Shown here: one piece after another, positions 33,254 through 41,813 of the stretch | How the letters are laid out: each line of letters starts with the position of its first letter | Numbering within the stretch: position 1 is the first letter of the stretch | Source: Capronia americana | Lineage: Eukaryota > Ascomycota > Eurotiomycetes > Chaetothyriales > Herpotrichiellaceae | Direction: 5' to 3' | DNA: 64,000 nucleotides | Assembly (NCBI GenBank): GCA_016110215.1 | Contig: JADWQD010000018.1 | Span: 62,001 to 126,000 of the forward strand | Notes under the pieces: generated by a model | Seen by the model: the letters and a program-made list of their open reading frames with translations, nothing else | The model's database searches: none | Told to the model about the DNA's origin: nothing | Program-made: the position numbers and the translations under genes

Positions 33254-34055
33254 GGCGAAGAGCTGCGCAGGGTACTTGCCAGGCTCGAAGTCAGAAGTGG
33301 AAGAGGGAACAATTCAAGTCGTCAGCGCGGAGACGAGGCCGAAGTCATGTTCCCGCCAGCCTCACCCACGCTTCGGCCGCTTCCAATCCGCTAGTGACTC
33401 CGCCGAGCCGCTTACATGTGTTGGAAATCCGCACCCATCACCACGTCCTGAAACATATTTACCAGGTACTACACGTCCAAACGAGCATATCCAGCAATGG
33501 CGATGGGCAAATCCGTGGCGCAAAAATAAGCTAAGCATGTGAAAGTAAACAGGCAGATACATTTGCGTTGGCCGACACGGCATTGGGAAGGCCTTTTACT
33601 CTTGCGAAATGAGGTCGTCATCTATCGAGTCCCATTTCAGGAGGATCGACTACTCAAGGCACGCCTTCATGGTCTGTGGCATCATCTCCTGGTAGCCGGC
33701 GTTTGCCTTATGCATATGGGTGTCTCTGCAAGAACCTACCAATTGGCCATACGAGTGGCATTTCGGAATGAAGTCGATGTCAGCGTACCAGCGATATCTA
33801 CCGCTACCGCTAGAGTATCACTTGGCCATTCCCCGGTCATATCACAGTATGATGAAGTGACAAGACGTTGTTGGTCTGAAGCCGCTAATTTCGCTCTTTA
33901 TCTTGCTCTCTCCGATGTAGAGTTCCGGTGGCCACCATACATCATCGAACTGAACAGCATACACAACGTACAGCAAGTCCGATCCTCGAAGCTTTCCCGC
34001 TCGTACCTCCGGATCGGCACGCAACAAACAACAACACTGCCACGGCGCCTCCATC
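33254..34055. other. Intergenic region before the CaaX pair
   Basis: 800 bases. An open frame at 33539..34225 runs into the small CaaX gene in another phase and has no domain; I regard it as spurious. Nothing else is seen. Confidence 0.4.
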
Positions 34056-34310
34056 ATGTCAATCTCGCAGCAGGTCAATTACAACAAGGGTCCCGAACTC
34101 GGCGCGGACGGCCAAGCCGGGCAGCGAGCTCGACATCACATCAAAACATGCACTTCCCCATCCAGCTCCGTCCAAGCACTCTCATCAACATCAGATACCG
34201 CGCGATCACCGATACCAAACCCTGAGCTTCGGCTGCGAGGCGGAATGCCTTGGGAGGTAGTCAGATACGAACGAGATGAGTGCGAGTGTAAGTGCTGTAC
34301 CGTCATGTGA
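34056..34310 (+). CDS. Small CaaX-box protein A (LRLRGG...CKCCTVM)
   Basis: A single exon of 84 residues, not recognised as a known family. The start codon context is good (ATCATGTCA). There is no signal peptide or membrane segment, and residues 1-55 are polar and probably disordered. The end is striking: PELRLRGGMPWEVV, then RYERDECECKCCTVM. The last four residues CTVM form a CaaX box with methionine, the type used by farnesyltransferase, and the two upstream cysteines (C-x-C-C) could be palmitoylated. LRLRGG equals the last six residues of ubiquitin. The gene 0.6 kb downstream has the same plan, so the pair appears to be a tandem duplication. If real, the protein would be lipid-anchored at a membrane or released as a lipopeptide; no function can be named. 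Confidence 0.6.
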   Translation: MSISQQVNYNKGPELGADGQAGQRARHHIKTCTSPSSSVQALSSTSDTARSPIPNPELRLRGGMPWEVVRYERDECECKCCTVM

Positions 34311-34920
34311 CAGATCGCTACGGTGTTTCTGCTGGCTCGGGGATTGCCAAATGCTTTCCGACAAGGTGATAGACGGCAATGATTGCTCTGTGAGCATGGG
34401 AAAGCGTACAACTGCATCAGCTTTGGCTTGCGCCAGGATTTTACTGGGAGCACGGTCCTCCGCAATGTCTTACTTTGGGAGGCATATGATCGCATAGCAC
34501 CGCGGCTCGGATGGTGATGTGATCCAACAGCATGCCAGCAGACGTAAGGTCAAAGCCCCTGATATAGGATGTTCCCCCCGGGCCCCGATAGTCATATAAC
34601 GGAAGCTAAATAGCATTCAGCAACACAAACGATTATGATTTATGCCGAACGGGGACAACCTACAAGAAGGCGAAGCGGTATTTTCCCTTATTGTTTGCTT
34701 CACCTTCATAGAATCTGTTCCTGTCACCTCTCGGTTCGTCTGCGTGATAATGTCACACGATGCGCCTGCTGAGGGAATACATTTTCCTCGTCTTCTTCAT
34801 AAACTCGCAGTGGGCAGTTATACCCATCAAGTTGGCCGACCACGATTTCCCCGTCTAAGCGACCTGAAAGATATACCCAGACCAGGAAGAACAGCGCTTG
34901 TCACTCATCCAACACGAACA
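34311..34920. other. Spacer between the two CaaX genes
   Basis: 610 bases. The frame of gene B is open upstream of its ATG, back to 34642 and with an alternative ATG at 34750. No other gene is recognised. Confidence 0.4.
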
Positions 34921-35181
34921 ATGTTCAATTCCATTCGTGCAGTTCTCCACGAAATCCTGGAAGTGGGTGAGGGTCGGTCGCGCGTCCAAGGCCCCTCCCA
35001 AAGCGGCGTTGATGCTGCTCGACCCCCCTCTGAATACATAAATGCAACTCAACTCGTTCGATTTTCACGACCTCCCGCAACAGAAGGCCAAAACGAGATT
35101 GAAGGGCATTTGCGGGGCGGACGCCCTATCGAGGGCTGGACACGCGACGAAGGATGGTGTAGATGCTGCGCCATCATGTGA
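34921..35181 (+). CDS. Small CaaX-box protein B (LRGG...CRCCAIM)
   Basis: A single exon of 86 residues from the ATG at 34921; an in-frame ATG at 34750 would give 143. I prefer 34921 because that gives nearly the size of protein A and has an A at -3. The C-terminus reads HLRGGRPIEGWTRDEG then WCRCCAIM. It shares with protein A the LRGG block about 18 residues before the first cysteine, a DE pair just before the cysteines, and the C-x-C-C-aliphatic-aliphatic-M end. CAIM is a farnesylation-type CaaX box. The rest of the two proteins has diverged beyond easy alignment, which means selection has kept mainly the tail. Both genes end with CATGTGA. The family is unrecognised; mating-pheromone precursors also end in CaaX but are usually much shorter. 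Confidence 0.55.
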   Translation: MFNSIRAVLHEILEVGEGRSRVQGPSQSGVDAARPPSEYINATQLVRFSRPPATEGQNEIEGHLRGGRPIEGWTRDEGWCRCCAIM

Positions 35182-35624
35182 AACCAAAGCTTTCCAAGTA
35201 CTGGAAAGTGTGGCTTTGTCAGATGCAGTTTCGTACTGGAGAACGACACGAAATCGGGGGTGAGGGTTGCTGCTGCTTTTCCCGCAGCCAGATTTACGTT
35301 GACAGCCCCTGCAGAGCGCGAAGCGAGGCCCCTAAGGCCGACGATTGCCGTGGCTTTGTGCCATCAGCAGCGATAGGGATCGAGGCTTTCGCCAAATTGC
35401 TTTCGAGTTGTGCAGTCAGATGAAAGAGCGAGCTGGGAGACCAAAGCTGGAGAATGAGGACTGATCAATATTGGTGTACGTACCGCCGTACTGGTATCTG
35501 AATTCACGATATCATCGAAAGTAGATCGAGCCAGGCGCCCCAATGCATGCTTCTGTGCTTGACCTATTAGACAGCTTCCAGTACCACAAACATGGCCCAA
35601 CAAGTGCACACCAAGCCAGACCGT
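35182..35624. other. Convergent gap, CaaX gene B / AcuH
   Basis: 440 bases of 3' flanks. No gene, repeat or RNA is recognised. Confidence 0.45.
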
Positions 35625-36620
35625 TCAACCAAGGACGGAGTTCATAGCCTTGTGCGCCAATTCCACGCCGACGAACGTTGCCGCATTCGCCGGGATGGCT
35701 CTCGCCAATGCAGGCCCAAACCCGGGGAAGAAAGCCTTGATACCACCTGATCTGTACACCTGCGAGAAAACACCGGAGATGGTGGGCCGTCCCTCCGCAG
35801 TCTGTATCCTGCTTTTGATGGTATCGACAGGGAATACAGGGATCCACATTGCCACGCCAGCACAAGCGCCGGCAGTCATGACCGCCGGCAGGCTCAGTTC
35901 GCCGGTCGCATTACCCTCGGCGTCCTTGGGCGAAAGATTGCGCTTGACATACTCATACACGGCAAAGTAGGCCGCTGAGCCAGGTCCATCTCTCGCCAGC
36001 GTCATGGCGCTCCCTCTGAACACAGAGCGAATTCCACCTTCTTTGTAAAGCTGTTTCACGACGTCGACCCCGCCAGCGTATTTCGGCTTCTCGCCCGGCG
36101 CGAGTTCCTTCTGGCCTTGAATCTGGAGCAGTACCTTCACACGCTCGAACGGTGCGGTGATAAGCGTCATGGGGATGGCCGAGAAGAACCCTGCTGCTGA
36201 GATCTGCCCAATGGTATACTGAGGGGTGTTGTTCTTCACTGGCACCGTGGTGAACGTATCAACAAGTCGCTTGCCCATGTCGTACCCCCAGAAACTGACT
36301 GCGAACATGGGTGTCACGCCCACAAGCGGTGCAGAGACGCCAGCATAGAGACCCCGCGCAAGACCCTCCCGAGCAATTGTTTTCTTGACCACATCGATCG
36401 CGCCTGAGTAGACTCCCTTTTCAGCGGTTTGTAGCCGTACCTTCACCAAGTCGAACGGGTGACCGACGATGACGGCGCAGATGCCTCCGACACCGCCGGC
36501 TGCGAGAGATCGAAGGCCTGAGACGGCCCCCTTTGCTTTTTCTTTGACTTGTTCCTTGACTTCTTCAGAGGAAGGGAGGTCGTCTATCGAGGTAGGTATT
36601 GAAGCTGTTGTGGGCGCCAT
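35625..36620 (-). CDS. acuH: Mitochondrial carnitine/acylcarnitine carrier
   Basis: A single exon of 331 residues. It has the three mitochondrial-carrier repeats with signatures GHPFDLVKVRLQT, TAPFERVKVLLQIQ and VFPVDTIKSRIQT, each followed by its glycine- and aromatic-rich partner helix. The N-terminal extension of about 40 residues (with a charged run SEEVKEQVKEKAKG) is typical of the AcuH/CRC1 group in moulds. The carrier exchanges acylcarnitines for carnitine across the inner mitochondrial membrane, and in Aspergillus AcuH is needed for growth on acetate and fatty acids. It heads a run of five minus-strand genes, up to 45300. The assignment to this subfamily rests on overall likeness; other carriers share the signature. 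Confidence 0.92.
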   Translation of the reverse strand: MAPTTASIPTSIDDLPSSEEVKEQVKEKAKGAVSGLRSLAAGGVGGICAVIVGHPFDLVKVRLQTAEKGVYSGAIDVVKKTIAREGLARGLYAGVSAPLVGVTPMFAVSFWGYDMGKRLVDTFTTVPVKNNTPQYTIGQISAAGFFSAIPMTLITAPFERVKVLLQIQGQKELAPGEKPKYAGGVDVVKQLYKEGGIRSVFRGSAMTLARDGPGSAAYFAVYEYVKRNLSPKDAEGNATGELSLPAVMTAGACAGVAMWIPVFPVDTIKSRIQTAEGRPTISGVFSQVYRSGGIKAFFPGFGPALARAIPANAATFVGVELAHKAMNSVLG

Positions 36621-37363
36621 TGTAGAGGTATTGAAATGAGAGCGGTGGAGGGCGACTCTATGCTGAGCAAGGTTGGGCTCCCACTAAGTGACAAGACGAT
36701 ATCTCTGTTTACCAGAGCGTGGCTGTCTGGTGACGACACGGGCAGATGGAGCAAAAGGGATCAACGGCGAGCCCAGAGGCTTGTCGGAGGGGCAGATGCG
36801 GTCGCGCGAAGTCGAGGCGACTGGTTTAGCAGAGTGATATCATGGTTCTCAATTCTAATGGTGAGGATGATCTCGAGGCTCCTTTCTATATCAGGACTCA
36901 GGCTCTTCTCATTTAAAATTGTCTGGACGCGGAAAGCATCGCCTGGATCTGGAAAACGCCGAATTTCACGAGCTTGTAAAGCTGCGTGTTCCTGGCTATT
37001 CCAGGGCGATCATCAGCCGAGGCATCGGTCTTTTAAGGTCCCTCCCTTTGACCCGTGGGGAACGCCTGTGGCCAATCCCGATAGTCCGGGATGTTTTCGT
37101 CCTTTGCCGAGTAGGGCTGTGCGACGAGTAGCTAGGTTATGGTCAGGGAGAATCTCGGCTTCCGGTACGGAGCATGGAGAGCACTCTTCACCAGGACGCT
37201 GCAATTTCTGCACAATTCCAAGTATACCTAATGCTACCCCAGCCATCCGACTCCCATGCCAATTCCAGTTTCATACCGAGTAGTATACACAACACTCACT
37301 GCGCCAGTGTCATCAGCGAGGCCAGATCGTGGATTTCGGCCGAGGATGAGATCCATGCAGCCC
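36621..37363. other. Intergenic region upstream of acuH
   Basis: About 740 bases. An open frame 36636..37283 on the plus strand has no domain and unusual composition, so it is not taken as a gene. Nothing else is seen. Confidence 0.45.
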
Positions 37364-38615
37364 TCACTGGCCGGCACCCGCAATGCCGTGCATCGTCTTC
37401 ATCATATGACCCAGACTGTCACCGAACAAAAGGTGAGCTTCAGCGACCAAGACAATTGTGACAAGCAGCCAGCAAGCCATGAAGATCAACACAACCTTGA
37501 TCATCAGCTTGAGCAACCGCATGCGGCTCGCCCATGGGAAACTTCTCCATGCCTCGACTAGTCCAATCTTGCCTTGACCGCCAACAATGGCTGGCGTAGT
37601 CTTTCCACCAAATGTGCGGTCGAATGGCACAATGGTCTCATCCTCTTCCGGCAACATTGATGCTGCGACGCGGACGAGAGTGACGGTTGCCGGGATCTGA
37701 AGTAGGACAAACAAGATCACCATCAGGGTGAATCCGAGCATACCCTGACCACCCACCGCGTATAAATCCTTCCTACCTGGCTCGTACTCTGGGTCTCTCA
37801 TACGGTTCAGGGAGCCAAAGGAGCCGCAGACCAGCATGGGCAGGATAGACACGACCTGGTTTGTGGTTGCCCACAAGGCAACCGCTGGGGCAATCTTTGG
37901 CCAAGTTCGAATCGAAGGAATACGCTTGTACCATCTCTTCTCGCTAGGCTCGGAAATAACAATATGCACCCAAGCCATGTGCCAGGTTGCAAGGGCGGTC
38001 TCTGCAACGATAGCGGCAAACGCAACTCCCAATCGATTTCCTAGGAATACGTTTGCAATAACGGAGATGAGGAAGCCGCAGAGCATGTTCCACGCGAGGA
38101 ACATGGAGAGGCCGCGGAAGCGAGATAAGAAGCCAGCGCGAGCCCGGAGGTGTTGCAGGGTCGCGCGGATGGAGGCGGTGAATGGCTTATTTCGGACAAG
38201 GAGAATTTCTGCGTCACCCTCGGCGTCAAGGTCAGGATCCTCAGGTTGTCCATTTGTAGGCTTGGGTGCAGGGGTAGTGGCAGAGTATGCCGGAGGCTCC
38301 GTAGGCTCGATCGTCCCAACTGGGACATAGGCTTCGGTTTCAGGGCTTTCGACCATGCATAGAACAGGCAGAAGATGTCCGTACGTGTAGCCAACCTACA
38401 AATAAGTCAGCATTTCCCGTCAATGGTACGTAGCAAACACTTACCGAGAACAAGGCCAACACCAACGCAAGGCCCGTGAGGAGGAATATTAAGGCCGCAA
38501 TAGGGGAGACTTTAGTACCGTCGCCATCGTTTGGCTGCTCAATTTCGGAGGCGGCCAGCATGCCGTTATGAGCATACTCCAGGCCTCGGCGGACGATATG
38601 GGTAGAGAGCGTCAT
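37364..38615 (-). CDS. Multi-pass membrane protein of unknown function
   Basis: Exons 38615..38445 and 38395..37364 give 400 residues; the 49-base intron (GTAAGT...TGTAG) lies between codons. I do not recognise a family. About six to seven membrane segments are visible: ALIFLLTGLALVLALF near residue 45, a short one at LLPVLCM, FLAWNMLCGFLISVIANVF, VAFAAIVAETALATWHMAWV, APAVALWATTNQVVSILPML, MLGFTLMVILFVLLQIPATV and VVLIFMACWLLVTIVLVA. Between the first and second blocks lies a proline-rich acidic loop (about residues 75-120). There is no signal peptide. The splice junction gives a smooth hydrophobic sequence, which supports the model. It could be a fungal-specific organelle or plasma-membrane protein. 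Confidence 0.78.
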
Positions 38616-39456
38616 GATGGGCGAGTTGATGGGATAATGAACGGGATAAAGTGAGAAGGGAAGAAGGAGTGCTTTAAAAGGGAGAGGCGAGCTTGCCTGG
38701 TCAGATGGTCTTTATTTGGGTGATGTCGATTGTGAAACAATCAATGGGTCAAAGGTTCCGCCGTCACCGAATCAGCCAGCAGGCTGCCGTCTTTCCAGCC
38801 TGCACTGCCACAAGTTTGCGAGCCTCCAACCGCTCGCCATCATGGCGGGGCCGAGCATACTCGGTACAGTCCAAACCACATTTCTTATGCGACTCTTGCA
38901 GCCTAACAAGTATATCTACTTTTGACTGTGTTCGTGAATTTCAAGTTCAAACATAGTACCTTCTTCACCGAAAGTCGTGGGGCAGACATCAGGGGACGCG
39001 GAGTGAAACCAACGTGATGTGAAACAGTCCGCTGACACATTGTCAATCACTCCGCGTAGATGGCTCATCGCTGTGGCGTCTCAACCAAAACATGTCCGGC
39101 CTGCCAGCCGTCAACCCCCAATCCTTCAAGCTGCAGAGACGTATGGCATTCCTGTCCCCGTCCGGGCTCGCCATACACACGAGAGTGTCCTACACTGCAT
39201 CCATCCCAGTCATGCAGTCGGGTCTCCTTGATCGCGAAGACCTTGGCCTCCTAATGCGTAAGATGCTCATGCAGCCCACTCCGTGCGTTGTGCTCCGTAC
39301 TCCGTACTCAGGCACGAATTCGATATTCCAGACGTCGATTCCTGAGACCCCACGGAACTCCCAAGATTGCGCCGTCCCAAGGTTTTCCCACCAACACATC
39401 CAATGCCCTACAATATTGTCATACCGGCTGTATCGTGACCCATCGCCCAGCGATTA
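38616..39456. other. Intergenic region, membrane protein / E2 enzyme
   Basis: 840 bases. A doubled TACTCCGTACTCCGTAC-type stretch lies at 39293-39309. No gene is recognised on either strand. Confidence 0.45.
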
Positions 39457-40056
39457 CTAGTCCCCGAGACTCTCCCTTACCAGCCGCTGGCATTTTCGCC
39501 GGAATCCCTTGGGATCTTCCCTCCACATCTTAGCTGCATCCACATTCGCAGGAGATTCGTCGTTCGGTGAATTCAGCATGCTGATCACAGATATCAATAT
39601 TGTCTCGGGACTCTGAACTGGACTCCATCGCTCGGATGCCTTCTCATACCCATACTGATCGTCCTCCTGTCAGGCTGTCAACTTTTACTCACGTCAAAAG
39701 CAAAGGGAATCGCGCACTGGAGGATGTAATATCGAGATGCAAACATCTCCGTTCGGATATATGTTGGGATGGAAGATAGGCGTCTCGAACTTCATCTTCG
39801 GTGGCATCAGCGGGTACTCCGGCGGGAAGGACAGACGAGCGCGGAAGAATCCTCCTAAAGTGGTGTCAGTTGTCTATCAACCGCTCTGGAAATAGCCCAT
39901 ACCTCCATAATATTTGCAGTCATCATTCATCATGAGCATAACTTCCCATTGGAAGACATTATTGTCCACTAGTCCACAGCTGATCCCCGGTAGATCTTTG
40001 TCTGACTGCATCTGCTTTAACTGCCTGCCCAGCAACACTGCTGCCGACGAAGCCAT
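39457..40056 (-). CDS. Ubiquitin-conjugating enzyme E2, UBE2G class (Ubc7/Ubc15)
   Basis: Three exons on the minus strand, 40056..39903, 39854..39718 and 39666..39457, give 166 residues. None is long enough to stand out, so the gene is easy to miss. The introns are 48 and 51 bases. The UBC fold is clear: [20 protein letters not shown], then [19 protein letters not shown] with the catalytic cysteine at residue 90. The insert [14 protein letters not shown] after the active site is the acidic loop of the Ubc7/UBE2G/Cdc34 class. The end reads [20 protein letters not shown] and on. It transfers ubiquitin to substrates with a RING E3; Ubc7-type enzymes act in ER-associated degradation, but sequence alone does not separate Ubc7 from Ubc15. 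There is no membrane tail. Confidence 0.92.
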
Positions 40057-40550
40057 GGTTGCCGGTTGACTGTATGAGACAACTTGGTGTGGCGCAGGTG
40101 GAGGGATGGCGCTGGCGGATGTGTATCTGCTGGGTGGAAATTTGGGCTCGCACGCAAGAGAGGAGCGTAGAAAGTGCTATATCACCCAATGTCAGTTGAA
40201 TCGAGAGAAACAAATGAGTAACCAAGTTGGAGAAGCGAACAAGTCCTCGTTCCCGCGCATGTACTACTCGTACATAACCTGCGTGGTCATCGCCGCCCGG
40301 ACTCCGATTCGCCAGATGCCTCGGATCTTGTTCGGACGCACTCTCGCTTCGTAACTTAGTAGGATATGAAGTCATCAGCGTCAGGCTCCGAACTAACTAT
40401 TGTCCTCAAAACTGGTTCGCACTCAGGTGGTAGTCATAGTATGAATAATGTTCAGGCACGACAGGACATGGATTTGAGCCTATTTTCATGCCCCCAGCTC
40501 CTTACAGTATTATGCGGGCTACACCATGGTACCTCGAAACCATTGCAAAT
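40057..40550. other. Intergenic region, E2 / PRX1
   Basis: 490 bases. No gene, RNA or repeat is recognised. Confidence 0.45.
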
Positions 40551-41342
40551 CTATTTTAGCTCTCCCGAGGTAAATCTGAGATATGGCTTTACCTCCTTGA
40601 CATCCGCGAATTTCTTCTTTGCATCCTCCGTCGATACAGTTGGTGGTACGATAACATCTTGCCCGCTGACCCAGTCGATAGGTGTAGTCACTCCTTTCTT
40701 GTCGCTAAGCTGAAGGGCGTCGACAACCCGCAGGACTTCAGCCGAATTTCGACCTGTTGAAGCAGGGTATAGCATGATCAACCGAATCTTCTTCGCTGGG
40801 TCTATGATGAAGACAGATCGAATGGTGAAAGCAATGCCCTTTTGATCGATGTTCTCGAGGTCTTGTTGATCCACCATGTCGTATAGGAAGGCCACTTTAC
40901 GATCAGCGTCCGCTATAATCGGAAACTGTAGGTTCGTCTTGGAGATCTCATTGATATCTTTAATCCACTCGTCATGGCTTTGGAGGTCGTTGGCGCTGAG
41001 GCCGATCATCCTCACACCTCGCTTCTCAAATTCATCCTTCAGCCTTGCAAAGGCGCCCAGCTCAGTCGTACACACTGGGGTGAAGTCGGCAGGATGACTG
41101 AATAAAATAGCCCAGGAATTATCGATGAACTTGTGGAAGTCTATGTCACCATGGGTAGTTTTGGCTTTGAAATTTGGCGCGGTCACGCCTAGACGAAGGC
41201 GAGGCTGCTCTCCGGCAGCTGTAGCATAGCTTCTGGTACATTGCGTGAATGAAGCCGGCCTCATTCTCAGCGTAGGAGTTGCCTGAGTCCATGAAGCTGC
41301 TGTGAATGAGCGCGAGAATATTCGAGCAGTTGAAGATGCCAT
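40551..41342 (-). CDS. PRX1: Mitochondrial 1-Cys peroxiredoxin
   Basis: A single exon of 263 residues from the ATG at 41342. The first 40 residues are basic and rich in alanine, serine and threonine (RIFSRSFTAASW, RMRPASFTQCTRSYATA), a mitochondrial presequence. The peroxiredoxin domain follows, with SHPADFTPVCTTELGAF giving the peroxidatic Cys 91, then NDLQSHDEWIKDI and the C-terminal domain with GVTTPIDWVSGQDVIV. The 1-Cys Prx6-type layout (long C-terminal domain, no resolving cysteine in the usual place) matches yeast Prx1, which reduces hydrogen peroxide in the matrix with glutathione or thioredoxin. The gene is intact and intronless. It lies between the E2 and INCENP genes on the same strand. 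Confidence 0.95.
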   Translation of the reverse strand: MASSTARIFSRSFTAASWTQATPTLRMRPASFTQCTRSYATAAGEQPRLRLGVTAPNFKAKTTHGDIDFHKFIDNSWAILFSHPADFTPVCTTELGAFARLKDEFEKRGVRMIGLSANDLQSHDEWIKDINEISKTNLQFPIIADADRKVAFLYDMVDQQDLENIDQKGIAFTIRSVFIIDPAKKIRLIMLYPASTGRNSAEVLRVVDALQLSDKKGVTTPIDWVSGQDVIVPPTVSTEDAKKKFADVKEVKPYLRFTSGELK

Positions 41343-41813
41343 TGCGTTGTGTTGCAATTCACCGGTATTAGATTAGTAGCAAACAAGAAGATGAGTGCAA
41401 GCATGTGTCTTTGTACCATATCACGATCAGCTAAGAAGATTCGAACCATTTTCGCCCTCCCAGCAGCGATGGCGTCATTTGGGCTCATCGCCGACTGTTC
41501 GGTGAATGTCTTGCGGCGCTAGTCCCAGCAAAGGCCTATCCAGCAATGACATCCTCTTCAGTCCGGGCGAGCGCGAAGAGGCACTATCATTTGGACTTAA
41601 AACAGGTGGTTGCTGAAGCACATCGTTCTGGTGGTCAACTATGAGATTCTGTACCTCCAAATCATAGCGGCCAGCTAACGGTACAATCCTCATACGGTTC
41701 ACTCCTTTTTCCAGGCCGCATGGCAATACCCAACGTGCCATGACGCTCTCAAACGGCCACCATTCGTGAAACATCAAACAGTAACAAAAGCGCATCCCAC
41801 ACCGGAGATCTGA
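41343..41813. other. Intergenic region, PRX1 / INCENP
   Basis: 470 bases. No gene is recognised. Confidence 0.45.

Noticed and set aside
33539..34225. Open frame of 228 codons, plus strand
   Set aside because: It overlaps the small CaaX gene in a different phase, has no domain and no homologous motif.
36636..37283. Open frame of 215 codons upstream of acuH, plus strand
   Set aside because: No recognisable domain, arginine- and serine-rich composition, and overlapping frames on both strands; it lies in the acuH promoter.
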